This document shows positions 17,603 to 26,612 of a stretch of DNA of 64,000 nucleotides, piece after piece. Both the position numbers and the translations under genes were made by a program. The stretch comes from an uncultured Candidatus Saccharibacteria bacterium. GTDB lineage: Bacteria > Patescibacteriota > Saccharimonadia > Saccharimonadales > Saccharimonadaceae. How positions within the stretch are numbered: the stretch's first letter is position 1; the number at the start of each line of letters is the position of its first letter. The DNA is taken from positions 62,001 through 126,000 of the forward strand of contig CAMVCW010000001.1 of the NCBI GenBank assembly GCA_947166125.1, written 5' to 3'. Under the pieces are notes generated by a model. It did not search any database. It was not told where the DNA came from and saw nothing but the letters and a program-made list of their open reading frames with translations.

Positions 17603-18850
17603 CTACAAATAGATATTCTTCAAGATTTTACGTACAACCTTAATATCCTCAAAATCATGAGGGCCGTCGGCTCTTAAAATAGTTTTTTCGTGGCCTTTGC
17701 CAAGAATTAAAACTAGATCGCCTTTTTTGGCTTTCTTGATAGCGAGCTCAATAGCCTTGGCACGATCTAGCTCTTTGAATAAATCTTTATTTAAAATTTT
17801 ACCTTGTTTTTCGGCGCCCTTTATGAAGCCCACGGCGATTTTTTCAGGGTCCTCATCACGCGAATCGTCTTCTGTAATAATGACGATATCGGAATTTTTG
17901 GCGAGAATTTCGCCGCGGATAGGACGGGTGGAAGGATCGCGACGACCTGCGCCACCATGCACAGAAATGATTTTGCCTTTGTGGCCTTTAATGGAAGCAA
18001 AAACTTTTTCTAAAGCATCTGGCGCATGAGCGTAGTCCACGATTACAGTAAAAGGTTGACCCTCGTCTATGATATTCATGCGGCCTTCTACCGAGGTGAG
18101 CGATTTAATCCCATCTACAATTTGAATATTAGTAAGACCAAGTTTTTTACCAACCAATGCGGCGGCCATGGAATTATAAACATTAAATTCTCCGGGAATT
18201 TGAGTAGAGATTTGAAGATTATCTAAGGAATAACTGACGCCAGAAACGTTTAGCTTGATATTAGTAGCGCGATGATCGCCCTTCTTGATGCCATAGGTGG
18301 TAAATGATTTGGCTAGTTTTTTATAATAAGTAGTGGCGGAATCATCAGCATTAAGAATACTAAATTTAGCTTTTTTAAATAATTTACCTTTGGCGGCGCG
18401 ATAGTTGGCGATAGTTTTATGGTAGTCTAGATGATCGTGCGTGAGATTAGTGAATACAGCAATCTCAATGGGTATGCCTAAAGTACGGAATTGCGCGAGA
18501 GCGTGAGAAGTAACTTCGAGCACTAAAAATTCAGCGCCTTGTTTTTTAATATCAGCGATACGACCGTTTAGGGTAAAAGCGTCGACAGTAGTCATATGGT
18601 TGAGCTCGGGTTGTAATTTTTTGACACCCCAAGCAACGGTAGTCATGAGGCCGGTTTTATAGCCGGCATGGTTTAGTATTTGCCAAATCATAAAAGAAGT
18701 AGTTGTTTTGCCATTGGTACCTGTGACGCCAATGACGCGTAGCTTTTTGCCGGGAAAATTATATTTAATGCCAGCGACCAAAGATTGAACATAGTGGTAT
18801 GGTAAAACAGCCTGATTATAAAATGGGAGTTTTTCTAACAATTCTTTCAT
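17603..18850 (-). CDS. murE: UDP-N-acetylmuramyl-tripeptide synthetase (MurE)
   Basis: GVTGTNGKTTTSFMIWQIL, LEVTSHAL, FTNLTHDHLDYH, DYAHAPDALEKV, GAGRRDPSTRP, ILGKGHE. Confidence 0.93.
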   Translation of the reverse strand: MKELLEKLPFYNQAVLPYHYVQSLVAGIKYNFPGKKLRVIGVTGTNGKTTTSFMIWQILNHAGYKTGLMTTVAWGVKKLQPELNHMTTVDAFTLNGRIADIKKQGAEFLVLEVTSHALAQFRTLGIPIEIAVFTNLTHDHLDYHKTIANYRAAKGKLFKKAKFSILNADDSATTYYKKLAKSFTTYGIKKGDHRATNIKLNVSGVSYSLDNLQISTQIPGEFNVYNSMAAALVGKKLGLTNIQIVDGIKSLTSVEGRMNIIDEGQPFTVIVDYAHAPDALEKVFASIKGHKGKIISVHGGAGRRDPSTRPIRGEILAKNSDIVIITEDDSRDEDPEKIAVGFIKGAEKQGKILNKDLFKELDRAKAIELAIKKAKKGDLVLILGKGHEKTILRADGPHDFEDIKVVRKILKNIYL

Positions 18851-18852
18851 AA

Positions 18853-20085
18853 CTACCTATAATGTTTGAGAGATTCGATTGGGTTTTTTGAGGCGGCTTT
18901 AAGGGCTGGGTAAATACCGAAGATAATGCCGATAGCAAGAGTAGTAAGTAATGTAAGTGCGAGAATTTCCCAACTAATATATGGTGCAAATGGGGTAACA
19001 ATAGAAACCAAGAAGGCAAAGACATAGCCCAGAATTAAACCAAAGATACCGCCAAAGATAGAAAGAATAAGAGCTTCGAAGAGGAACTGCATTAAAATAT
19101 TACGCGAAGAAGCACCGACAGCTTTGCGGATGCCGATTTCGTGCGTACGTTCGGCGACAGATACTAACATAATATTCATTACACCTATACCGCCAACAAT
19201 AAGGGAGATAGTAGCCACTAGAGCCAGCATACCGGAGACAATAGTAAAGAGAGAGCTAGCCGGATGAGAAATTCCATCACCGTAAGCGACAGAGAAGTTT
19301 TCATCACCAGATTTACTATTTTTTAATTTATCATGAATACTGCCTGAAATAGCGGCTAGACTATCCGTATTGGCAGCCTTGATATTAATTTGTTGAATCT
19401 GGGTGGAACCAAGTAGCTTATCTAGGGTATGAACATCCATAATAAGTGCATTATCAAAATCTACATTATCAAAATTAATGGATTTTTCTATTTCGTCTAA
19501 AACACCTACTACCATAAATTTTTCACCAAGGATGGAGACGGTTTTACCCACGGTACTGTTGATAGTATTAAATAGCGCCAAGGAAAGCGTATGACCAAGA
19601 ACTACACCGTTTTCTTTATTATTATCTGTAAAGAATGTGCCGTAGCGGAGAGCGAGTGGCTCAATTTTAACAAAATCTGGTGTAGTGCCAAGAATTGGTA
19701 CAGAAGTGAAAGTGTTTTTCTCGGACTCTAAGGTATTTACGGAAGTAGATATAGGAGCCACCGCCGCTACATTATCTAAACCGGAGATAGTATCAATATC
19801 GGAAAGGGAAAGACTAGACTGCTGAAAAGTATTAGAAGAAGTTAATTCCTCAATAATATTATTAATGGAACTTTTAGTAGAATTTGGGCGAACCACAATA
19901 AGATCTGAACCAATTTCATTAACTTCATTTTTAACAAGATTAGAAATGCTACCCATTAGGGAAAGAATAAGAATAATACTGGCTACACCAATGGCAATAC
20001 CAAGGCAGGTAAGGAAAGAGCGTGTACGATTTTCTTTGATGGAGGTCCTGGCGAGCTTGAAATGAGTTTTGAAGAGTAGGGCCAT
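18853..20085 (-). CDS. ABC transporter permease, MacB/FtsX type
   Basis: N-terminal SFLTCLGIAIGVASIILILSL; C-terminal VAERTHEIGIRKAVGASSRNILMQFLFEALILS. Confidence 0.93.
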   Translation of the reverse strand: MALLFKTHFKLARTSIKENRTRSFLTCLGIAIGVASIILILSLMGSISNLVKNEVNEIGSDLIVVRPNSTKSSINNIIEELTSSNTFQQSSLSLSDIDTISGLDNVAAVAPISTSVNTLESEKNTFTSVPILGTTPDFVKIEPLALRYGTFFTDNNKENGVVLGHTLSLALFNTINSTVGKTVSILGEKFMVVGVLDEIEKSINFDNVDFDNALIMDVHTLDKLLGSTQIQQINIKAANTDSLAAISGSIHDKLKNSKSGDENFSVAYGDGISHPASSLFTIVSGMLALVATISLIVGGIGVMNIMLVSVAERTHEIGIRKAVGASSRNILMQFLFEALILSIFGGIFGLILGYVFAFLVSIVTPFAPYISWEILALTLLTTLAIGIIFGIYPALKAASKNPIESLKHYR

Positions 20086-20918
20086 TATTTTTTCCTCCGT
20101 GATTTTTTACGTCTGCGTTTTTTGGTTGGTTCTATTTTGCCAAGAATTACTTCTGGTTTTTCTTTTCGCTTTTTAATTTTGACATCTATCGGCTGCGGGA
20201 GATTGTGGTCTTCTACGGTTTTGACATCGGTATCGATTTGACCATCTAGCATATTAATTACCCGCGTGGCATAACTAGTAAGAGCTGGGTTGTGGGTAAC
20301 CATAATAATAGTGTTACCTTCTTCATGGATAGCTTTCAACTCTTCCATCACTGAGTGAGAAGCACGAGAATCTAAATTACCAGTGGGTTCATCAGCTAGG
20401 ATGATTTCTGGATTACCAACAATGGCGCGAGCAATAGCTACACGCTGCTGTTGGCCACCAGAAAGCTGGTAGGGGAAATAATATTCGCGCTCTTGTAAAT
20501 GAAAGCGTTTAAGAGCCGAAGATGCATTTTTAAGGCGTGCAGTTTTTGGATAGCCGGCGTAAATTAAGGGAAGAGCAACATTTTCTAGTATTGGCAAATC
20601 TTCAATGAGATTAAAATTCTGAAAAATGAAACCGATTTTTTTAGCACGGAGACGCGCCTGACGACGGGCAGAAATACTGGCAACATTTTCGCCATTAAGG
20701 ACATATTCGCCATTGGTGGCACGATCTAGCAAACCAATGATATTAAGTAACGTGGTTTTACCGCAACCACTAGGGCCCATAATCATAATGAATTCGCCCC
20801 GTTTAATAGTAAGATCAAAATCTTTTAAAGCAAATGATTCAGTATCACCATAACCATAACGCTTGGTTAGGCCTTTTAATTCAATAACAATATTATTTTC
20901 GCTCACCTTTGTCTCCAT
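20085..20918 (-). CDS. ABC transporter ATP-binding protein, MacB/LolD type
   Basis: [34 protein letters not shown]; start METKVSENN at 20918 (longer ORF would overlap tRNA). Confidence 0.93.
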   Translation of the reverse strand: METKVSENNIVIELKGLTKRYGYGDTESFALKDFDLTIKRGEFIMIMGPSGCGKTTLLNIIGLLDRATNGEYVLNGENVASISARRQARLRAKKIGFIFQNFNLIEDLPILENVALPLIYAGYPKTARLKNASSALKRFHLQEREYYFPYQLSGGQQQRVAIARAIVGNPEIILADEPTGNLDSRASHSVMEELKAIHEEGNTIIMVTHNPALTSYATRVINMLDGQIDTDVKTVEDHNLPQPIDVKIKKRKEKPEVILGKIEPTKKRRRKKSRRKK

Positions 20919-20928
20919 GTTTTGGTTT

Positions 20929-21018
20929 TGGCGGAAAGGACAAGATTCGAACTTGCGGAGCCCTTGCGAGCTCACACGCTTTCCAAGCGTGCGCCTTAAA
21001 CCACTCGGCCACCTTTCC
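20929..21018 (-). tRNA. tRNA-Ser (anticodon GGA), CCA encoded
   Basis: GGAAAGGTGGCCGAGTGGTTTAAGGCGCACGCTTGGAAAGCGTG...TTCGAATCTTGTCCTTTCCGCCA. Confidence 0.93.
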
Positions 21019-21047
21019 GTCTAGAACTAGTTTAGCATATTCTGGGG

Positions 21048-22325
21048 CTATTTTGAAGAGAGAATTACAAGATTTTCGATATGTGGAGTACGAGGGAAGA
21101 AATTGAAAGTTTTAATTTCTTCTATCTCGTATTTATCTAACAACATTTTAACATCGCGGGCCTGGGTGGCGGGATTACAAGAAAGATAAATAATTTTTTG
21201 CGGTGTGGTTTCTAATAATTTATCTATTAGTTTGGCGTCGCAGCCGGCACGTGGAGGATCAAGGATGACAGTCTGGTTGAAGTTGACAAAATTTAATGCG
21301 TCTTCAGATTTGGCTAGGATTGGTTTAGGTAAGGCGACATCACTTCTTCGGAACGCTCCCTCTCGCCCGCCGTTGCGGGGTTCGGTCGCTCCGTAATCAC
21401 CCCGTCGGTGATTATGCTCCTCAGAAGTGGTATCGCCTTGCCCTGTGAAGCAATTCCTCTCCAATTCCTTATAAGCACTTTTGTCAACTTCAACCAGAGT
21501 GAGTTGCCGGTCCCGGGCGATGGAAAGACCGATGGTGCCGACGCCGGCGTAGAGGTCTAAAACATTATCTGTGTTAATGTGCTTTTTTATTTCTTTGAGA
21601 GCTAGTTCGTAAACAGGTAAATTGATCTGAAAAAAGCCATTAGGCGAGTAAGAATAGGTTTGCCCCAAAATATCATCGGTGAGATTTTTAAAAACTGGGT
21701 GGGGTTTGTGGTTTTCGTAAAGACCGCCGGAGACTTCGCCGTTTTGATTACAACGAAGTAGGATTGACTGATACTTACGAGCCTCTTCATGTCTACTATT
21801 TAAATCATTAATAATTCGTTGGGCGGCGGCGAATATTTCAGGACACTCAATAGAAGAAGTATTAATAGGTATTTTGCGATGTGAGCCACGAAGATGAAAA
21901 GCAAGCTCAATAAGCTCTTTTTTATTATTCCAATATAGAGCATACTCCATTTTGTTGCGGTAATAATATGGGTTGTTGTCAGTAAAAATATGCGTCCTAG
22001 TTATATCTATTTGATGCTCGCGGAAAATTTCTACCACAAGTTCGGTTTTAAGCTGATTTTCATAGTCCCAGTCAATAATTTGCCAAGGTGAAGTAGATAA
22101 AAAACAAGGATCTTTGGGATTGGTGCGAAATTCTGACGGATTTTCTATTTTAGTAGCAATAGCTTCATAGTAATGAGATTTTTTCTTGACAATCTCATAT
22201 TCAGAAACATCTTCGCCAGGAAGAGCATTCCAGAAAAAGATTTTACGACCATCTTCTAGAGTACCTAAAGCTTGACCGCCAGGAATAACTTTATCTACAT
22301 GAACCATTTTATCATTATAACACAA
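21048..22325 (-). CDS. TrmA/RlmD-type 23S rRNA or tRNA (uracil-5-)-methyltransferase with palindromic-element insert
   Basis: NGFFQINLPVYELAL, LDLYAGVGTIGLSIAR, VILDPPRAGCD, IIYLSCNPATQARD. Confidence 0.88.
   Translation of the reverse strand: MCYNDKMVHVDKVIPGGQALGTLEDGRKIFFWNALPGEDVSEYEIVKKKSHYYEAIATKIENPSEFRTNPKDPCFLSTSPWQIIDWDYENQLKTELVVEIFREHQIDITRTHIFTDNNPYYYRNKMEYALYWNNKKELIELAFHLRGSHRKIPINTSSIECPEIFAAAQRIINDLNSRHEEARKYQSILLRCNQNGEVSGGLYENHKPHPVFKNLTDDILGQTYSYSPNGFFQINLPVYELALKEIKKHINTDNVLDLYAGVGTIGLSIARDRQLTLVEVDKSAYKELERNCFTGQGDTTSEEHNHRRGDYGATEPRNGGREGAFRRSDVALPKPILAKSEDALNFVNFNQTVILDPPRAGCDAKLIDKLLETTPQKIIYLSCNPATQARDVKMLLDKYEIEEIKTFNFFPRTPHIENLVILSSK
21328..21442. repeat. Palindromic element inserted in frame inside methyltransferase gene (family copy B)
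   Basis: Arms GGTAAGGCGACATCACTTCT / AGAAGTGGTATCGCCTTGCC; core TTCGGAACGCT...CCCGCCGTTGCGGGG...TAATCACC-CCGTC-GGTGATTA...TATGCTCCTC; encodes GDYGATEPRNGGREGAFRRS. Confidence 0.75.
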
Positions 22326-22366
22326 AACTTTACTTTTTCCATAAGTATGTTATAATTATATTAGTT

Positions 22367-24592
22367 ATGTCGGCTGATGAATTATTAAAGTCGAGCGAAA
22401 GGTCTGCACTGAATAATAATCAGTTTGTTTCGCGTGTAAGCGGAAAAAAATCTAATACTAAATCCGCAAAGAAACTTAAGTCTTTAGGCGCGGTGGGATT
22501 TATTGTAGCTATGGCTATAATAGCGTTGGTGCTTTTAGGCTCGGGGAATATTTTGCCAGCGGCAGTACAAGAGCGCATGATTGAAGCTACAGATGTACAG
22601 TGTGCAGATATGGTAATGAGTAAAAATATTGCCATACAACAAGCCCTGACGGAGGGGGAATTACCCGACGATACTACAAAGATACTTAATGAAAAGGGTA
22701 TCCAAGTAGGATACGTTAATGAGGGTGGGGAATTCGTAGAAAACAACAAGGCTAGTGTAAGCTTAGTGCTCAAGAAAGGTAATGAAATTATTGAGGTAAA
22801 AGATTACGTAGATAAAGTTACCAACGATGCATCGCTATATAATAATATAAATGACGCCACTTATGGTTGTGCGGCATACTACTACGATGAATCCGCCAAT
22901 GAAGTTTTTGAAAACCTAGGAACCAAGCGAAACAATTTTACTAGTGATTCAGATTTTGATGAAGTGGTAGACTCGCTAATGGGTGAAGGTAGTAACATAG
23001 ACGTAAACACAGTTTCTTTAGTGGAAAAAGAACAAACAAACCAAGAAACTGGCGCAACGGAAACGTACTACGAGTATGAGAAAAACGGAGCAGCTGCAAA
23101 ATCTGGATCTGAAGCGGCAGATTTCATTAATACAGTTGGTGCTAAAAACTACGCAGCAAACGCCAATGCTGCAACCCTAAATTCAGCCGACAGTTTAAAG
23201 GCGGCAGATACAGTATCTAAAGAACAGCGAGATGGGCTACTTTTTTCATTATTTATGGAAAATGTGAGCAAAATGAAAGCGGGCGACGGTAATGAAGCCA
23301 AAGTTAATGAAATGATGAATTTCCTATACGATAAATCTGAAACCGAAGTGGTAGATGTGAAAACTGGCGAGGTGGTAAAGGTGACGGGTTCAGCTATGGA
23401 AGCGCCTAGTTTATATGCGATGCTTTCTGGCGAGAAAGTTAATTTGAATGAAGCGGGGAACTATTCTGCGGACAGAATTCTGAAAACTGTAGAAAATCGC
23501 CTAGGTGATAACAATGCCACGATTAATGAAACCGTAACATCATCTACTAATCAAGCTAAAGGCTCTATAGGTAGATTAATTAGTGATGGGGTAGAGGCGG
23601 CATCCAACGCAATACTTTCAATAGTTGAACCTACGGTTTCTAGATCTTTGGTAGATAATTCGTTCGACAACACCAAGGGTGTTGCTGCAGGTGAAGCACT
23701 GGCAAACGGGGCGGTGGTAGTAGAAAGAGAATTAGCTAAGGGTAGTGGCGCAACAACTGGAGACGGCGAAGCTGTAAAACAATTTGGGCGACTATACTCT
23801 AAAATTGCGGCATTAAATGCGGAAGCGGATAGACTTAGTCGTAGTCCATTTGATATCACGTCCAAGAATACGTTTTTAGGATCTATTGTATATAATTTTG
23901 CAATGGCAGGCGCGAAATTTTCTGGCGTGTTTTCTGGAATAAAAACTTTTTCCAGCGCGGCGAGTTCAGCGGTGATGGCGATTTTGCCAACCTCGTTTGC
24001 GGATGATACGGATGGATACTTGGCAACCTTTGGAGATTGTGAAACTTTGGCCACAATCGGGGCGGTAGGAACAGCACAATGTTCTGCAATTGCTACATTT
24101 GATACTTCTACGCTAAATGATCCTTTTAATGATGCTGGGTTTGTTGATTTCATAAATAATAATACCACACTGGATTCTAGTGGGGTGAGAAAAATCAATG
24201 AAGGATCTGACCTGGCGGATTTTATACTGTATAATAACAAACGCGAAACACCGGCTGGGCTGATGGATGGCGGAATACTAGATTCTATAAGTAATGAGTC
24301 TAGCTCTATACCTTTTGTGTCTGATATTGCAGCAATGATAGAAATGTTTGTGGGGGCTTCCGAGCAAGATAAAAGATTTGCCAGTGGGGAAGCATTTGTA
24401 AACTCTAGCGACAACCCAGATTGGCAAACTTATAAGTATGCGCAAAGGTATGTGTCACTAGCGCGAGCTACGGCGGCATTAAAACAATATTCTAGCGATG
24501 AAACTGCATATAATAATATAAAGTTCTTTGAGGGAAGCGAAAATCCGGTGGTGGCGTTTATTGAGGGCCATAATACTGTAGCGAATAAATAA
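22367..24592 (+). CDS. Large hypothetical single-TM (N-terminal) protein, likely surface/exported
   Basis: 741-aa ORF; N-terminal KKLKSLGAVGFIVAMAIIALVLLGSG hydrophobic segment. Confidence 0.75.
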   Translation: MSADELLKSSERSALNNNQFVSRVSGKKSNTKSAKKLKSLGAVGFIVAMAIIALVLLGSGNILPAAVQERMIEATDVQCADMVMSKNIAIQQALTEGELPDDTTKILNEKGIQVGYVNEGGEFVENNKASVSLVLKKGNEIIEVKDYVDKVTNDASLYNNINDATYGCAAYYYDESANEVFENLGTKRNNFTSDSDFDEVVDSLMGEGSNIDVNTVSLVEKEQTNQETGATETYYEYEKNGAAAKSGSEAADFINTVGAKNYAANANAATLNSADSLKAADTVSKEQRDGLLFSLFMENVSKMKAGDGNEAKVNEMMNFLYDKSETEVVDVKTGEVVKVTGSAMEAPSLYAMLSGEKVNLNEAGNYSADRILKTVENRLGDNNATINETVTSSTNQAKGSIGRLISDGVEAASNAILSIVEPTVSRSLVDNSFDNTKGVAAGEALANGAVVVERELAKGSGATTGDGEAVKQFGRLYSKIAALNAEADRLSRSPFDITSKNTFLGSIVYNFAMAGAKFSGVFSGIKTFSSAASSAVMAILPTSFADDTDGYLATFGDCETLATIGAVGTAQCSAIATFDTSTLNDPFNDAGFVDFINNNTTLDSSGVRKINEGSDLADFILYNNKRETPAGLMDGGILDSISNESSSIPFVSDIAAMIEMFVGASEQDKRFASGEAFVNSSDNPDWQTYKYAQRYVSLARATAALKQYSSDETAYNNIKFFEGSENPVVAFIEGHNTVANK

Positions 24593-24608
24593 ATTCATAT
24601 TGTAGCTT

Positions 24609-24741
24609 TTATAATTCATTAATATCTCGGAAGCTTCGCAATGTGATAATAGATTTTATCACATTGCTTCGCCCCTTCGGCGGCAAGAATCTGCCTTTGG
24701 CGGATTTTGCCTTTATGTTCCTCGATATTAATGAATTATAA
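24609..24741. repeat. Palindromic element, intergenic copy (family copy E, divergent)
   Basis: 18-nt perfect arms TTATAATTCATTAATATC / GATATTAATGAATTATAA; junctions CTCGGAAGCTTCG and TATGTTCCTCGA match copy A (CTCGGAACGCTTCG, TATGCTCCTCGA); two inner hairpins. Confidence 0.6.
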
Positions 24742-24792
24742 ATATTCAATATTAAGGTGGTTTTGTTTTTGGTGAAATAATGATACAATTAA

Positions 24793-24997
24793 GGTGCAGT
24801 ATTTCAATTGTTTTATAACAAAGCAATTTTTAATTTAAGTTTAGTTACGTGATAACAATGGCGCCGTAAGGTTTCAAAGTCGCGTAACTTGCTTTGGTTA
24901 AACGATTGAGATACTGCACCCCTTGCGGTGCCATTTTTGTATAACTACCCCGTTTACATAAAATGGCATCACAAAGACCAGACAACTAAACAGGGTA
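24793..24997 (+). ncRNA. Candidate structured 5' leader RNA, copy 2 (upstream of second FISUMP gene)
   Basis: P1 GGTGCAGTATTTCAATTG (24793-24810) / CGATTGAGATACTGCACC (24903-24920); P2 AGTTACGTGA / TCGCGTAACT; segments A 24857-24871, B 24921-24935, C 24962-24976; P4 TACCCCGTTTA / TAAACAGGGTA. Confidence 0.6.
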
Positions 24998-25005
24998 ATA
25001 CATAT

Positions 25006-26601
25006 ATGATCCATAGTGATAAAACAAATAATTACGCGGAATTCTTTTATAAAACTTTCCGCAACATTCTTCTAGTTTCGGCCCCACTCACTATCATTTC
25101 CGCCTTAATCTTATCATTACCCCACAGCTCTGCCTACAGCTCCAGCACAGACAGCGTAGCCTTGACTCTGCCATCTGCTTGTAGCATTAGCGCTAGTGTA
25201 GTCACACCACATACCATTACTCTAGTTAATGGGCAAAAACAAGATGACATAGGTAATACCAAGATTAATGCTTATTGTAATGATAATAATGGTTATTTTA
25301 TCTATGCTATAGGTAGTAGTAATGATATAGCTGGTAATACAGACTTAATTAGTAGCGTTAATGACAATTATAATATCCATACTGGTATTTATCCTACTAC
25401 ACTTACTACTTCCACTCCTTCTTCTTGGGCTATGAAGTTAAGTAGTAATAATGGTACTTATGCTCCTACTATAACTCCAAGCTACGCCAACTATACTACA
25501 ATTCCTAGTGCCGATACCATAGTAGCCTATAGAACATCTGGTACTGGCATGGATATTAATACAGATTTAACCGGTTCCTACTTTAATACTACTTACCAAA
25601 TCTATGCTAACCCTATCCAGCCAGCAGGAACCTATCTAGGTAAAGTTAAATATACTATGACGCATCCGTATGATGCAACACAGCTGACTACCATAGAAGA
25701 AGCTTATGATATTGCCGGGAAAGATAAAGTAACCATTACAGACCCCACTACTGGAGAAACTATTGGTAGCTATTATTCAATGCAAGATATGAGCGATAGA
25801 ATATGCAATCTAGTTAACTATTACGAAACAGAAGAACAATTAGTGGATGTTAGAGACGACAAAATTTACTACGTCTCTAAGCTAACTGATGGACATTGTT
25901 GGATGACGCAGAACCTGGACTTAGACCTAGACCCAGCTAAACCATTAACTTCAAATGATACGGACCTTACAGACCATTCACTTACTGGAGCCTATGTAGA
26001 TGATTATAGCTATGATATGAATACTGGCATTACCACCTGGACACCAGAAAGAAAAACTATAGACTTTCAAAATACTGCAGTAAATGGCTGGGCTAGCGAT
26101 AATAACAATCCATATTCTGCCAGTAAAACCGATAATACTAAAACTGGCCATACGTCGCTTGGCAATTATTATAACTGGCCTGTGGCCATAGCTAGTAATA
26201 ATTCTTCTTCGCTGATACAAGATACATTAAATAATACAGCAAATAACCCTAAGAACTCTATTTGTCCTAAAGGTTGGAGATTACCTATCATATCTAGTGA
26301 GCCCGAAACATTATCTGGCTCCACTAATGAATTTGCGAGATTAAACTACTTATACAATAACAATTCAGGTGTCTCTGATGCAAATTTAATTATTGCTCCA
26401 TTGTGGTTTACGCGCTCAGGCTCAATAGATGGTAACGGGAATTTAGTTAACTATAATACCAATAGTAACTGTTGGTCTAGTACTGTTGTTAGGGATACTT
26501 CTGCCTATTACGCACTATTTAGTGAGTATTATGTTAATATGATTGGAGGAAAGAACATTTCAAGGTATTATGGTAGATCAGTGCGGTGTGTGGCGAGGTA
26601 G
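25006..26601 (+). CDS. FISUMP-type surface protein, second paralog
   Basis: GHCWMTQNLDLDLD, NSICPKGWRLP, CWSSTVVRDTSAYY, RSVRCVAR; start MIHSDKTNN at 25006. Confidence 0.8.
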   Translation: MIHSDKTNNYAEFFYKTFRNILLVSAPLTIISALILSLPHSSAYSSSTDSVALTLPSACSISASVVTPHTITLVNGQKQDDIGNTKINAYCNDNNGYFIYAIGSSNDIAGNTDLISSVNDNYNIHTGIYPTTLTTSTPSSWAMKLSSNNGTYAPTITPSYANYTTIPSADTIVAYRTSGTGMDINTDLTGSYFNTTYQIYANPIQPAGTYLGKVKYTMTHPYDATQLTTIEEAYDIAGKDKVTITDPTTGETIGSYYSMQDMSDRICNLVNYYETEEQLVDVRDDKIYYVSKLTDGHCWMTQNLDLDLDPAKPLTSNDTDLTDHSLTGAYVDDYSYDMNTGITTWTPERKTIDFQNTAVNGWASDNNNPYSASKTDNTKTGHTSLGNYYNWPVAIASNNSSSLIQDTLNNTANNPKNSICPKGWRLPIISSEPETLSGSTNEFARLNYLYNNNSGVSDANLIIAPLWFTRSGSIDGNGNLVNYNTNSNCWSSTVVRDTSAYYALFSEYYVNMIGGKNISRYYGRSVRCVAR

Positions 26602-26612
26602 AATATCAAAAG

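Noticed and set aside
20919-20975. N-terminal extension of the ABC ATPase (MSSQGLRKFESCPFRQNQN)
   Set aside because: Overlaps tRNA-Ser(GGA); internal ATG at 20918 fits the protein family.
23551-24414. 287-aa minus-strand ORF antisense to 22367-24592
   Set aside because: Composition is antisense shadow of the long plus-strand ORF; no RBS or recognisable domain.
271-26601. Diversity-generating retroelement acting on the FISUMP genes
   Set aside because: No reverse transcriptase ORF or template repeat seen in the window; variability between the two paralogs is ordinary divergence as far as can be read.
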